Source of the DNA: UBA10649 sp965227045 | GTDB taxonomy: Bacteria; Actinomycetota; Actinomycetes; S36-B12 | Assembly (NCBI GenBank): GCA_965227045.1 | Contig: OZ245718.1 | Location: 2,046,001 to 2,110,000, forward strand | DNA: 64,000 nucleotides | Direction of reading: 5' to 3' | In this document: positions 1-9,428 of the stretch, piece after piece | Layout of the letters: each line of letters opens with the position of its first letter | Position numbering within the stretch: the first letter of the stretch is position 1 | Program-made: the position numbers and the translations under genes | Notes under the pieces: model-generated | What the model was told of the DNA's origin: nothing | Seen by the model: the letters and a program-made list of their open reading frames with translations, nothing else | Database searches by the model: none

Positions 1-161
1 GCGAGTTGACCAATCGCGATCAGGATCACGAAGGCGGCCAGGAACGGCCACACCGGGGGAGGGACACGGCCCAAGAGATTCCGATGACGGCTGTTGCCGG
101 CGGCTGGTGTGGATGGGTCCTGCCCGCTAGCGACCAAGTTCGTGACGTTGTCAGAGTTCAT
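1..161 (-). CDS. Sugar ABC transporter permease, second subunit (partial, runs off the window)
   Basis: Only the first 53 codons are present; the rest lies beyond the left end. The ATG overlaps the last codons of the preceding permease by 11 bases, and a GGAGGTGG ribosome site sits just upstream. The N-terminus is hydrophilic for about 35 residues and then a hydrophobic helix starts (PFLAAFVILIAIGQLA). A second RbsC/BPD_transp_2 permease is the natural partner of the permease before it, because such importers are often heterodimeric. The family call rests on context and this single helix. Confidence 0.6.
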   Translation of the reverse strand, partial: MNSDNVTNLVASGQDPSTPAAGNSRHRNLLGRVPPPVWPFLAAFVILIAIGQL

Positions 162-1215
162 CCTGTGCCACCTCCATCACGCCGCGGGTCTGCGCGCGTT
201 GTTCCGCGAGTTGCTTTCGAGTAAGCACCGCTTCGAAGCCGTGCCGAATACGTCGGAGGGCCACGATGACGATCAGGACCACTCCCACGACGGCGCTTTG
301 CCAAACCGATGAGAGGCCAATGAGAGAGACAACGGAGCCAATCATCGCCAGACTCAACGCGCCGAGGACAGCGCCGATGATCGATACACGGCCACCACTG
401 AATTCGCCTCCTCCGAGAATTACTCCGCCGATGGCGAGGAGTGTGTACTGGGCAGTTCCAGTCGCGTTCCCACCGCCAGTAACTCCCGTAAGGGCGAGCC
501 CCGCGAGGACACCGAGGAAGCCTGCCGTCGCATAGGCGATCACCTTGAGTCGCACGGCCGAGGAACCGGACCGGACGAGATTTTCATGGTTGGACCCAAG
601 CGCTCGGAGTTTGAGTCCGGTTCTCGTGTGAAAGAGCAACAGGTGGAACACGATCGCAGTGAGGATGGCGATCCAGATGGGCATGGGGAACAACGGTGGC
701 TTGGACTGGATGATCGCGGTAAGGCAATCCGGAGCGCTGCCTCCGGGCTGAGGAAGTACCAGTTGCGCGAGTCCGAACCAGATGAAGGCGGCGCCGAGAG
801 TGGCCACGATGGAAGGGATTTGAGCGACCTCGATGATCAGCCCCAGCACGCCATATCCGGCGATCAGTCCAACTATCAGCAGAATGCCAAGCACTGGATT
901 CGACGTCAGGTAGACCGCGACCACGACATTCGCCAAGCCGATGAAGTTTCCGATCCCCAAGTCGATGTCGCCGACAAGGATGACGAACGCTGCACTGCAC
1001 GCAGCGAACACGAGGACGATCGAGCTTTGGAGGAGTAGCGACAAGCCCAGGTAGGACAGCACGTTGGAGTTGAGCGAGGCCGCCCACATGACCAGTCCAA
1101 TGAGTGCCAGCAGGGCGATCACGACACTGCTGCTATCGCGCGCTACGGCCTTGGCGGCACCCAACCTGTCCGCAATTCCATGGGACGCGGGCTTTGGGAG
1201 ATCCCCGGCGTTCAT
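151..1215 (-). CDS. Ribose/xylose-type ABC transporter permease
   Basis: A 354-residue polytopic membrane protein of the RbsC/XylH (BPD_transp_2) family, forming the channel of a sugar importer. It carries the family's DIDLGIG stretch after the early helices and a late glycine-rich segment (GGVILGGGEFSGG) near the cytoplasmic ATPase contact. The frame can be extended to a GTG at 1233, but the ATG at 1215 has AGGAGGG five bases upstream and is preferred. It follows the binding protein and ATPase and overlaps the next permease, so the four genes form one importer operon. Substrate unknown; pentose, hexose or polyol is likely. Confidence 0.88.
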   Translation of the reverse strand: MNAGDLPKPASHGIADRLGAAKAVARDSSSVVIALLALIGLVMWAASLNSNVLSYLGLSLLLQSSIVLVFAACSAAFVILVGDIDLGIGNFIGLANVVVAVYLTSNPVLGILLIVGLIAGYGVLGLIIEVAQIPSIVATLGAAFIWFGLAQLVLPQPGGSAPDCLTAIIQSKPPLFPMPIWIAILTAIVFHLLLFHTRTGLKLRALGSNHENLVRSGSSAVRLKVIAYATAGFLGVLAGLALTGVTGGGNATGTAQYTLLAIGGVILGGGEFSGGRVSIIGAVLGALSLAMIGSVVSLIGLSSVWQSAVVGVVLIVIVALRRIRHGFEAVLTRKQLAEQRAQTRGVMEVAQDEL

Positions 1216-1249
1216 CAGTTCCCTCCTGTGCACTCTGGTTTGCGTGGAG

Positions 1250-2785
1250 TCAGCTCTGGAACGAAGTCGACAAGAACGTGCTGCTCGTTAGATCCTTGGC
1301 ATCGACACGTCTAACCAACTTGTTCTGATACATGACATAAACGGCATCACACTGCTGAAGCTCCTCGAACTCGCTTGAGTACCAAAGGATTCCTACGCCG
1401 TTTGCTGCTGCTAGTTCGCGGAGCATGACGTATGCGTCGTACTTGCTTCCGACATCGACTCCGCGGAACGGGTCGTCCAGCACAAGAAGTTCGGGGCCAT
1501 CTGCGAGAGCCCTGGCGAAGAGAACCTTCTGCTGGTTCCCACCGCTCAGCGTCAGGATGTTGTCCCGTCGCCGGCCGATGATTCCGAGTTCTTTGATCCA
1601 GCTGTCGGACACTTGGGCTTCTCGCCTGCGACTCAAGACCCGGACGCGCGAGACCCGTTTAAGGCTGGCCGCGACGAGGTTCTGTTCAATCGTCCAGAGC
1701 GGAAAGACTCCTGAGCCTGCACGGTCGCCGGTGACGTATCCGGTTCGCACTCTTTGCCGGCTCACCGCTGAACCGGGCAACGTCAACTTCATACGCTGGA
1801 CGGACCATGCGCGCTCTAACACAGTATTCTGGCCCTGTCCTTCAAGGCCGCCCAGTCCGATCAACTCGCCAGATCGGACAACGAGTTCGGTAGGCGAGTC
1901 CGTGCGTAGGCCGCCTACCGCGATACTCAAGAGGGTCGGGGCAGCGCGTTTCGCCGCCATCCTTGAGTCACCCGGATCAAGTTCGACGGGCTCAGCGTAG
2001 TTTCGCTGGGTACCTGCCATGCCCTTGATTACGCCGTCGAAGTCAAGCTGCGATGTCTCGGCATCGAGGATTACCGAGCCGGCAGCCATCGCGACGATGC
2101 GTTCACACTGATCAAGGACCTCACGGACCTTGTGGGTGATCAGGAGGACAGACCGGCGACCTTCCTCTAGCAGGCTGCGCACTCCCGCGAACATTCCATC
2201 GGCCAATTCGTTGGGGAGCGACGCCGTTGGCTCATCGAGCAGCAACACGGTATCCGGGCGGAGGAGACCGCGGGCTACCAACGCGAGTTGCAATGCCTGC
2301 CGATGGACGACGCTGAGAGACACTGCACGCACGTCAGGGTCGATCGTGATGCTCGGAAATAGCCGAGCTACGGCTTCTTCCAGCGCGTTTCGCGCCGCCT
2401 TTCGTCCTCCCTGGAATCCTGGATCGAGAATGTAGACGTTCTCGTATGCGCGGAGGTCCTCACACAGCATGCTCGTTTGCGCTGAGCAGAAGACCCCGCT
2501 CTCGCGAGCCTGGTTGGGGCCGTAGTCGGCGGATACCTCCTGCCCGTGGATCTTCATGCGCCCGGCTGTCGGGCGTTCGGTGCCGGCAAGAACACGCATC
2601 AGCGTGCTCTTGCCGGCACCGTTGTGGCCGACCACTCCGAGAAATTCGCCTGAACTCATGTCGAGGGTGACGTTGTCGAGCGCCGTCGTCCGACCGTAAT
2701 GCTTGGAAATCGCCTCTAGGGCGAACACTTTGGTCGCGTTGATAGCCACGGATTGGTTGGAAGCCGAGTTCGTCATCCTCGTCAT
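1250..2785 (-). CDS. Sugar ABC importer ATP-binding protein, tandem NBD (RbsA/MglA-like)
   Basis: A 511-residue ATPase with two nucleotide-binding domains, the usual form for CUT2 sugar importers. Domain 1 has a normal Walker A (GHNGAGKST) and Walker B (LLLDEPTASL) but a degenerate signature. Domain 2 has a degenerate Walker A region (GLGGLEGQGQN) but an intact LSGGNQQKV signature and LLVLDDPFRGVD. This complementary asymmetry is typical of RbsA and MglA. The start at 2785 is chosen because it lies four bases after the binding-protein stop, suggesting translational coupling; 2776 is an alternative. Confidence 0.9.
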   Translation of the reverse strand: MTRMTNSASNQSVAINATKVFALEAISKHYGRTTALDNVTLDMSSGEFLGVVGHNGAGKSTLMRVLAGTERPTAGRMKIHGQEVSADYGPNQARESGVFCSAQTSMLCEDLRAYENVYILDPGFQGGRKAARNALEEAVARLFPSITIDPDVRAVSLSVVHRQALQLALVARGLLRPDTVLLLDEPTASLPNELADGMFAGVRSLLEEGRRSVLLITHKVREVLDQCERIVAMAAGSVILDAETSQLDFDGVIKGMAGTQRNYAEPVELDPGDSRMAAKRAAPTLLSIAVGGLRTDSPTELVVRSGELIGLGGLEGQGQNTVLERAWSVQRMKLTLPGSAVSRQRVRTGYVTGDRAGSGVFPLWTIEQNLVAASLKRVSRVRVLSRRREAQVSDSWIKELGIIGRRRDNILTLSGGNQQKVLFARALADGPELLVLDDPFRGVDVGSKYDAYVMLRELAAANGVGILWYSSEFEELQQCDAVYVMYQNKLVRRVDAKDLTSSTFLSTSFQS

Positions 2786-2789
2786 GGTT

Positions 2790-3953
2790 TTACGGTGCCT
2801 GCGTTGGGATAGCCGGCTCGAAGAGAGCGTCGGTTCCTTGCGTCGCAATTACCTGTGCGACGTCGTCCTGAGTCCACAACCACTGCGCGACCGCGCCGGG
2901 AGGTGTGACGTCAATCCACGAGGACAGGTTGTCCTTCGGAATCGTAATTACAGGCGTGATGATCTCCTTCGGGAGCTCGGTCCCGTTCTTCTTCAGCATC
3001 GTCGCCTGGAAGGCCGCCGCACCCTGGCCCGGGTCCGTGAAGACACCAGTGCCCGTAAAGTTCGGGTCAGCAGTTCCGAGATCCTGAAGCGTCCGAAGAC
3101 TCTCGCCGCTATTGTCGAAGGCCAAGGCTGGCGCCGGACGGTCCGCCTTGTCGAAGGCGCTCAGAATTCCCGACGTGCCACCCCACGAGATCACACCCTG
3201 TACCGGCCCGAGCGTCGGGAGTACGCCAGTGAGAGCCTTCTCCGTGACCGAGTCGCTTGACTCACCCACCACATCGGCGACGACCTTGATGTCGGGATAG
3301 CCCGCGAGAACCTCGTTTACTCCCGAGACGATCTCGGCGTTAGGCTTTCCGCCCACGACCCCTTGCACGAGGATCAGATTGCCGGTGCCGCCCATCTGAG
3401 TGGCTACCTGGTCGGCGATGGCCGCGCCGTATGCCTTGAGCGGGTTGTAGAGGAAGGTCGCGCAGTCGTCCGTGGAATCGGTGGTCTGGTCAAAGACGAT
3501 CACCGTGATGCCCGCATCGCACGCCTGCTTGATGACGGGGTTCAGTGCGGTCGGTGACTCGGCATCGATGTTCAGCGCGTCGGGCGCCTCCAGGATCAGG
3601 CTCTGGATCTGAGCAATCTGCGAGGTTGCGGTTCCGTCTGGGGCAAGGGACACCTTGTAGCCCGAGATTTCGCCAGCTGCCTGAGCATTCTTCGCTGCGT
3701 ACTCCCAGCCCTGCACCATCGACTTGCGCCACGAGTTGCCGGTGAATGCAACGCTCAACGCGACCGTGTAGTCGTCGCTGCCGGTGGCGGGGGCCGAAGC
3801 CGACGCGCCGGGGGCTGAAGCCGAGGTGTCGGCGGCCGCGGTGGACGTGTCCGGAGCCGAGGTCGAGGAGCCGCTGCACCCCGCTGCAACAAGGGCTACA
3901 CCGCCGACGATCACCGCCGCGGTCAATCCTCGAGTTCGCTTGAGATCTCTCAT
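2790..3953 (-). CDS. Sugar-binding lipoprotein of ABC importer (periplasmic-binding protein type 1)
   Basis: A 387-residue extracytoplasmic solute receptor. The N-terminus is a lipoprotein signal (positive residues, GLTAAVIVGGVALVAAGC) with the lipidated Cys followed by a Ser/Thr/Ala-rich linker, then a RbsB-like fold (SLILEAPDALNIDAESPTALNPV, GITVIVFDQ). The chosen ATG has AGGAAAGG seven bases upstream; the longer frame to 4028 would bury the signal peptide. It is the first transporter gene and lies directly downstream of a Gfo/Idh oxidoreductase, so the two are probably co-transcribed. The sugar specificity cannot be read from the sequence. Confidence 0.88.
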   Translation of the reverse strand: MRDLKRTRGLTAAVIVGGVALVAAGCSGSSTSAPDTSTAAADTSASAPGASASAPATGSDDYTVALSVAFTGNSWRKSMVQGWEYAAKNAQAAGEISGYKVSLAPDGTATSQIAQIQSLILEAPDALNIDAESPTALNPVIKQACDAGITVIVFDQTTDSTDDCATFLYNPLKAYGAAIADQVATQMGGTGNLILVQGVVGGKPNAEIVSGVNEVLAGYPDIKVVADVVGESSDSVTEKALTGVLPTLGPVQGVISWGGTSGILSAFDKADRPAPALAFDNSGESLRTLQDLGTADPNFTGTGVFTDPGQGAAAFQATMLKKNGTELPKEIITPVITIPKDNLSSWIDVTPPGAVAQWLWTQDDVAQVIATQGTDALFEPAIPTQAP

Positions 3954-4024
3954 CACTAAACCTTTCCTTGGACTTGGTCGTATCTGGGAACTGACGGGTT
4001 GACGCAAGAGCATGTGCATATTCG

Positions 4025-5116
4025 TCACGATGTGATCGCACCGTCGACGGTCTCGTCGACGTTCACTTCGGCTCCTCCTCTCGACTCGGAGACGTAGGCC
4101 GCCTTGACGACGCGTGCGACGTTAAGGGCGTCGGTCACGGTTACGCCGTCAACGGCATTGCCTCTGAGGGCATGGACGAAAGCGTCGGCTTCACGCACGA
4201 AGTAGTTCAAGTTCTGGATCTGCGGCAACTCGGAGAATCCCGACATCGTGCCCGTCCAGGGCACAGTGAAACTGCCTTCAGACCAGGTGCTCACGCCAGT
4301 CGGCAGACCTCGCCACGCTTCGTTGAGTGCGAACTCGAGTCGCTCAGGCAGAACACCGACCGTGATGGTGCCCTTGTCGCCGTAGATCAAGACTTCGGCG
4401 CTCTCGAACCACTGCAGGTTGTCGTGCACCGTGAAGTTGTACGTAACGAGCCTGTCGTCGTAGCGGAGCGCGAGGCTGGCAACATCCTCGCGGGACCTCG
4501 CGTCCGACACGCTGCCGAACTTCAGGACCCTCGCCGACACAGCTAATGGCGGACCACAAAGTTCAAGAAGGAGTTGGATTACGTGACTACCAATCACCCA
4601 AAGACCGCCGCCCATGTCGGCCTCTTGGTTGAGATGCATCGTCAGATGCTCACCCTGAGAGCTGGCGCCGTGTCCATGGATCAGGGGAGCGGTACCGGCG
4701 GCGCCGGCTTCGAAGGCCGCCTTTGCCCTCGCGAATGCCTCTGAGTAATGGAAACTAAATCCGACCCACATCGGGACGTTAACTGTTCGCTCTAGCGACG
4801 CGAGTTGAACGAGATCTGACAGACCGGCCCCACCTGGCTTCTCGATGAGGACGCCACACCCCGCCGCAACTGCGGCGATCGCGTACTCGGCCATCTGCGA
4901 GCTCTTCGAATGAATAACCACGCCGTCGATACCGGAGGCGAAGTCAGGCATGTCGCGGAAACCGGTAGCGGCGACCTCATCGCAGAAGGCTTCGAGGGCG
5001 GTGGTGTCCTGATCCCAGGCGCCAAGGATTTCGACTCCGTCGATCCGCTCGATCGCGCGGTAGCGGGCTGAGGAGTGGGGATGGGTTATCCCCACAAAGA
5101 CCAACTTGAGAGTCAC
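4025..5116 (-). CDS. Gfo/Idh/MocA family oxidoreductase
   Basis: A 363-residue NAD(P)-dependent dehydrogenase of the Gfo/Idh/MocA family, which oxidises or epimerises sugars and inositols. The N-terminal Rossmann half is followed by the catalytic IEKPGG motif near residue 95 and the C-terminal sheet domain with DMGGGLWVIGSHVIQ, the family's metal-free active-site segment. It starts at GTG with GCGGAGG upstream. It heads the operon with the ABC importer, so it probably handles the imported compound. An AT-rich promoter region precedes it (5117-5254). The substrate is unknown. Confidence 0.85.
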   Translation of the reverse strand: MTLKLVFVGITHPHSSARYRAIERIDGVEILGAWDQDTTALEAFCDEVAATGFRDMPDFASGIDGVVIHSKSSQMAEYAIAAVAAGCGVLIEKPGGAGLSDLVQLASLERTVNVPMWVGFSFHYSEAFARAKAAFEAGAAGTAPLIHGHGASSQGEHLTMHLNQEADMGGGLWVIGSHVIQLLLELCGPPLAVSARVLKFGSVSDARSREDVASLALRYDDRLVTYNFTVHDNLQWFESAEVLIYGDKGTITVGVLPERLEFALNEAWRGLPTGVSTWSEGSFTVPWTGTMSGFSELPQIQNLNYFVREADAFVHALRGNAVDGVTVTDALNVARVVKAAYVSESRGGAEVNVDETVDGAITS

Positions 5117-5175
5117 CTGCGCCTCCGCTGCGTGAGTGAATACCTGAGGTCGGAACTATTCTTCACTATTCTTCG

Positions 5176-5185
5176 TAATTAATTA
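5176..5185. promoter_or_regulatory. AT-rich palindrome upstream of the Gfo/Idh-transporter operon
   Basis: TAATTAATTA is a perfect 10-bp palindrome in a strikingly AT-rich patch of an otherwise GC-rich locus. It lies about 60 bp upstream of the oxidoreductase GTG on the minus strand. Beside it GAATAGT occurs twice in tandem on the minus strand, 10 bp apart. This fits a promoter and operator region, but no regulator can be assigned. Confidence 0.35.
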
Positions 5186-5254
5186 GAATGCTCTCACGAT
5201 TCAAAGGCATGTCAAGGCTTCACTGTGGAAATCGTCGATTTCGTGTTCCATCCG

Positions 5255-6442
5255 TTACATAAGCGACGGCGACCGCTTCTCTAGGCCTGCCATCCAATCC
5301 GACACAGCTGCGTTGTGCTCGCCGAGACGCGGTGGCGCCGAGTGGTGGCGCCGCGCTCCAGCAAAGTCGTTGTCATCGAGGCGCAACGCGGGCCCGGGAA
5401 GCGTCAGGCGACCGAGGCTGGAATGGTCGACTTCGAGCAGAAGGCCTTGCGATGCGACCTGGTCCCACGCGTAGACCTCCGGCAGGGTTCGCACACGACC
5501 TGCCGGAATGCCGGCATTGGTGAACGTGTACAACCACTTCTCGACGGGGGCAGTCGAGAGGACGTCATTGATGGCCGAGGTCAGTCCGTCGCGGTTTCGT
5601 GTTCGCTCAAGGTTGGTCACATAACGAGGGTCGTTCGGATCGAGTCCGACCAGAGGCGCGAACCGATGCCACAGACGTTCACTTCCGACAGCAATCTGCA
5701 CGGGAGCATCGGAAGTTTGGAACAGCCCGTAGGGGGAGATCGACGGGTGGTGGTTGCCCGTTCGGGTGGGTAGTTCTCCGGCAACCGTCCACCGAGTTCC
5801 TTGGAAGGCATGAGCACCAACCAAACTCGACAGGAGGCTAGTTCGCACGACGCGCCCTTTACCGGTAAGGCGGCGTTCGTAGAGCGCCGCGGCAATACCG
5901 AAGGCCAAATTCATACCCGCGAGCAGGTCCCCAATCGGAACACCGACCTTTGAGGGTTCACCGTGGGCATCGCCAGTCAGGCTCATGAGCCCAGCTTCGC
6001 CTTGAGCGATCTGGTCATAGCCCGGGCGGGTTGCTTCGGGGCCATCATGACCGAACCCCGTGATAGACCCGATGATCAGGCGATCGTTTACGTCGTGCAG
6101 TTGACGACTGCTTAAGCCCAACCTGTCCATCGTTCCGACGCGGAAGTTCTCGACGAGGACGTCAGCGTGCCGGACCAGGTCCAAAAAGAACTCGAAGCCG
6201 GCGGCCGACTTCAAGTCGACGGTAACCGATTCCTTGTTCCTGTTGCAGCAAAGAAAGTACGTTGACTCCTCTTCGTCAACGCCCGAACCACGCACGAATG
6301 GCGGGCCCCATCCGCGGCTGTCGTCCCCGCCCTCGGGGATCTCCACCTTGATTACGCGCGCTCCCAGGTCCGCCAACATCATCGTTGCCTGCGGCCCGGC
6401 CAGCGCGCGACTCAAATCGACCACCGTCACTCCGTCAAGCAT
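5255..6442 (-). CDS. CaiB/BaiF family (type III) CoA-transferase
   Basis: A 395-residue family III CoA-transferase, which moves CoA between carboxylic acids through an aspartyl-CoA intermediate. The start LDGVTVVDLSRALAGPQATM and the following LADLGARVIKVE are the family's CoA-binding N-terminus. The likely catalytic Asp is in PGYDQIAQGE near residue 140. Length is normal for the family. Downstream of the FAH hydrolase, NTF2-like and aldehyde dehydrogenase genes on the same strand, it probably activates a carboxylic acid made in this pathway. The acid is not identifiable. Confidence 0.88.
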   Translation of the reverse strand: MLDGVTVVDLSRALAGPQATMMLADLGARVIKVEIPEGGDDSRGWGPPFVRGSGVDEEESTYFLCCNRNKESVTVDLKSAAGFEFFLDLVRHADVLVENFRVGTMDRLGLSSRQLHDVNDRLIIGSITGFGHDGPEATRPGYDQIAQGEAGLMSLTGDAHGEPSKVGVPIGDLLAGMNLAFGIAAALYERRLTGKGRVVRTSLLSSLVGAHAFQGTRWTVAGELPTRTGNHHPSISPYGLFQTSDAPVQIAVGSERLWHRFAPLVGLDPNDPRYVTNLERTRNRDGLTSAINDVLSTAPVEKWLYTFTNAGIPAGRVRTLPEVYAWDQVASQGLLLEVDHSSLGRLTLPGPALRLDDNDFAGARRHHSAPPRLGEHNAAVSDWMAGLEKRSPSLM

Positions 6443-6490
6443 TGTCTTCCGCCTAGCCCGGGAACCGGCACGAACGAGATCCGTGGCAGC

Positions 6491-7324
6491 TCATCGAGGC
6501 ACGTCTGCGACGATCGGTGTGCGAACGCTACCGACGGATTCAACGCTGACAGTGACCTCATCGCCCGGCTGCAAGAACGTTGGTGGTTTGCGGCCGGCAC
6601 CGACTCCGCCTGGCGTTCCAGTCGCGATGATGTCCCCAGGGAGAAGGGTGAGAGTGTCGGTAATGTAGGAGATGATTCGGCCGACACCGTGGATCAAGTC
6701 CCGAGTGTTGCCGTCTTGCATCAGTACGCCATTCACTTCTGTGGTGACACGAAGTCCTCGGCTGATGTCGCCTACCTCGTCCTTCGTCACGACTGCGCTG
6801 ATTGGTCCGCTGCGGTCGGCGTTCTTACCAATCGTGAACTGGGGTGTCTCCAACTGCTTGACGCGAGCACTGAGGTCGTTGAACGCGGCGTAGCCCAGAA
6901 CGCACTCGACCGCGGTCTCCTCGTCAGCACGCCAGACGCGTCTGCCAATGACTGCAGCCAGTTCCACCTCCCAATCCAGGCCAGGCTCGTTCGGCGGCAC
7001 AGGAACGGGGACTCCATCGGTCACGAGGGACTGCTCCCAGCGACCGAAGATCATCGGAACCTTAGGTTCGTCGATACCCGCGAGTTCCTTCGACTCCGCT
7101 GCGTGGCTTCGGTAGTTGATTCCTACGCAGAAAATCCGCGCCGTCTCGGGTACGGCGGGAGTCAACTCGAGCGAGGCGACCTCGTACTGGACGCCGCCCG
7201 TATTCGCTAGCGCACGCTCCGTATCGTCGTAGAACTCCTTGGCCGAGCCGAGATCTCGCACCAGCGCGCCATCGACTTCGCCGACGTGGCGGACGCCGTC
7301 GAAGAGAAACCCGATGAGATTCAA
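6491..7324 (-). CDS. Fumarylacetoacetate hydrolase (FAH) family protein
   Basis: A 277-residue FAH-family enzyme; relatives hydrolyse C-C bonds in 2,4-diketo acids or hydrate/decarboxylate related compounds. It shows IFCVGINYRSHAAES, the metal-binding GLDWEVELAAVIGRR (two acidic residues) and LGYAAFNDLSAR, plus the C-terminal GDIIATGTPGGVG. In non-phosphorylative L-fucose or L-rhamnose degradation such a protein cleaves the 2,4-diketo-3-deoxy acid. Sugar oxidoreductases and a lactonase-like gene in this window make that role plausible, but aromatic catabolism is equally possible. Confidence 0.88.
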   Translation of the reverse strand: MNLIGFLFDGVRHVGEVDGALVRDLGSAKEFYDDTERALANTGGVQYEVASLELTPAVPETARIFCVGINYRSHAAESKELAGIDEPKVPMIFGRWEQSLVTDGVPVPVPPNEPGLDWEVELAAVIGRRVWRADEETAVECVLGYAAFNDLSARVKQLETPQFTIGKNADRSGPISAVVTKDEVGDISRGLRVTTEVNGVLMQDGNTRDLIHGVGRIISYITDTLTLLPGDIIATGTPGGVGAGRKPPTFLQPGDEVTVSVESVGSVRTPIVADVPR

Positions 7325-7358
7325 TTCATGTGCCTTCCGTGAGTTCTAGTTGTCTTCG

Positions 7359-7913
7359 TCACTGGCCGAAGTGCGGACCGTTGGGGAAGTCTTCGCTGAC
7401 CGATCCCTCAGGGATCGAGTCGACATCCTTGGGTCCACCGAACGGCCGGGAGATCTCGTACGCGATTTCCCGGGCGATACGCCCGTCCTTCATCTCGAAG
7501 CAGTGCACCAACCGCATACTGATCCGGTCCCCCGGCTCGAAGCCAAGGTTGGGCATCTCCTCGCCGACCACGGTCATATCGATAACCTGGTCGTCGAAGA
7601 CAAAGTCCTCGGTCGCGAAGCGACGAAGGGTCGTGGCTTTGTTGAAGTGGACTGTGCGGTAGATCCCAAGGTATGCGTCCTTCACCTGAGCTGGGTCCGT
7701 GTAGACCAGGCCTCGGGCCGGCGCCTCCCACACGATGTCGGTCGCATAGAGCGCGATCGCCTTGTCCACCAAGTCCGGTGTTTCGTTGTGGAAGTGTGCC
7801 TCCACGACCTTGATGTTGTGAGCGATGAGCTCCTCGCGGGTCATCCCAGAGACATCAACGTCGAGGTCAACATCTCCGTGTGAGGTGTAGGTCTTCTCGG
7901 TCTCAATAGCCAT
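7359..7913 (-). CDS. NTF2-like (SnoaL/ketosteroid-isomerase fold) protein
   Basis: A 184-residue soluble protein whose core (residues about 25-150) has the NTF2-like cone fold pattern: helix NIKVVEAHFHNETPDLVDKAIALYATDIVWEAPARG followed by strands ending in MRLVHCFEMKDGRIAREIAYE. Fold members act as isomerases, dehydratases or cyclases on small molecules. The ATG at 7913 has AAGGAAG upstream; the frame extends to 7955 without a better signal. It sits between the aldehyde dehydrogenase and FAH genes on the same strand and probably serves the same catabolic route. No specific reaction can be assigned. Confidence 0.75.
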   Translation of the reverse strand: MAIETEKTYTSHGDVDLDVDVSGMTREELIAHNIKVVEAHFHNETPDLVDKAIALYATDIVWEAPARGLVYTDPAQVKDAYLGIYRTVHFNKATTLRRFATEDFVFDDQVIDMTVVGEEMPNLGFEPGDRISMRLVHCFEMKDGRIAREIAYEISRPFGGPKDVDSIPEGSVSEDFPNGPHFGQ

Positions 7914-7976
7914 TGCGTCTTCTTCCTTTTCGTCGTCGCAGGGCGTTGCAATCAAGTGGAGGCAATCAGCAGTGAC

Positions 7977-9428
7977 TCAGATTCCAACGGTGATGGTTTT
8001 GCGGTAGGTAAAGGCGTCCAGCGCGGTTTCGAGAGAGAATTCACCGCCGATTCCGCTCGCCTTGATTCCGCCATAGGACATCCCAGCGAGCTGGCCGAGT
8101 CCACGATTGACCTGCACCCAACCCGCCTCGATGCGGTGAGCAAGGCCAAGTGCCGCAGCGAGCTCGCCGGTCCACACGTAAGCGGCGAGGCCGTAGGGAG
8201 TGTCGTTGCAAAGTTCGACGACTTCGTCGAGCTCGCTCCAGCGACTGACGATCATCACCGGACCAAAGATCTCCTCGCGTGCTGCTGGTGAATCCTGCGG
8301 GACATTGCCGAGCAATGTCGGATGCAGGTAGTAGCCAGGGCCTTCCGGGTGCTCGGCCGGGTCTGACCCAGTGATGAGTTCAGCGCCCGACGCCAGCGCT
8401 TGGCTGACAAATCCGCGAACCCGGTCGAACTGGGACGCATTGATCAACGAGCCCACATCACTCTGCTCGTCCATTGGGTCGCCGACGACTAGTCCGTCGA
8501 GGTGCTGCTTCAGTCGGGCAACGAAACTCTCGTATATGGATTCGTGCACGTACAGCCGGCTGCCAGCCGTGCATGACTGACCTTGTCGATAGAAGCGCAT
8601 GCCGCTGAGCACCCCGCGCGCAGTCTCGTCACTATCCGCGTCGGCAAACACCACGGCCGGGCTCTTGCCCCCCAACTCAAGCGAAACGGGGACGATCCGC
8701 TCTGCGGCGGCCGCCATCACGATGCGACCGACCCGTGTTGAGCCAGTGAAGGATAGCTTTGCAATCTGCGGCTCTGCCAAGAGTGCAGCACCCGCCTCCG
8801 AGCCGAGTCCTGTGACCACGTTGAACACTCCAGCCGGCAGGCTTTCCTGCGCCAAGGCCGCGATGCGCAGCACCGTGAGCGGAGCTTCTTCGGAAGCCTT
8901 GAGGACTACGGTGTTTCCAGTGACGATTGCTGCGGCCGACTTGACCACCGCTAGTTGCGCGGGAGCATTCCACGGCGTCATCGCGCCCACGACGCCCATC
9001 GGCTCGCGCACTGTGTAGTTCAGCAGGCCAGGACCCAGCGGGACGGTCTCCCCCTTCGCTTCACCAGCGACGCCAGCGAAGTATCGGAGGAGATCCACGA
9101 CAGAGGCGATCTCTGGTCGCGCCTGCGTTCGAATCGCGTTCCCGGTCTCTTCGCAAAGTAGCCGGGCGAGCCCTTCGCTCTCAGCGTCGACCAATTCAGC
9201 CAACCGGTACAGGCCCGCGCCGCGATCCCTAGCCGACGTATCCCTCCATGACGGAAAGGACCGGTGAGCCGCGTGAACCGCCGACGCGACGTCCTCGCTC
9301 TTGGCTCGCGGGACCTCTGCAATCACCCGACCAGTAGCTGGATTGATCACCGCGAACCACTCGCCCGCCTTCGCGGAACACGATTTGCCGCCGACTATCA
9401 TCGCGACCCGATTCGGTCCGCTGTTCAC
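7977..9428 (-). CDS. NAD(P)-dependent aldehyde dehydrogenase
   Basis: A 483-residue aldehyde dehydrogenase oxidising an aldehyde to the acid. The catalytic set is visible: the oxyanion Asn in MTPWNAPAQL, the general base in LELGGKSPAVV, and the nucleophilic Cys in QGQSCTAGSR. The GTG at 9428 follows GGCGG at a suitable distance; an upstream GTG at 9461 is possible. It is the first gene of the minus-strand run 9428-5255 and is divergent from the GntR-type regulator, whose operator-like palindrome lies between them. Lactaldehyde or a semialdehyde is a reasonable substrate but this is inference. Confidence 0.9.
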   Translation of the reverse strand: MNSGPNRVAMIVGGKSCSAKAGEWFAVINPATGRVIAEVPRAKSEDVASAVHAAHRSFPSWRDTSARDRGAGLYRLAELVDAESEGLARLLCEETGNAIRTQARPEIASVVDLLRYFAGVAGEAKGETVPLGPGLLNYTVREPMGVVGAMTPWNAPAQLAVVKSAAAIVTGNTVVLKASEEAPLTVLRIAALAQESLPAGVFNVVTGLGSEAGAALLAEPQIAKLSFTGSTRVGRIVMAAAAERIVPVSLELGGKSPAVVFADADSDETARGVLSGMRFYRQGQSCTAGSRLYVHESIYESFVARLKQHLDGLVVGDPMDEQSDVGSLINASQFDRVRGFVSQALASGAELITGSDPAEHPEGPGYYLHPTLLGNVPQDSPAAREEIFGPVMIVSRWSELDEVVELCNDTPYGLAAYVWTGELAAALGLAHRIEAGWVQVNRGLGQLAGMSYGGIKASGIGGEFSLETALDAFTYRKTITVGI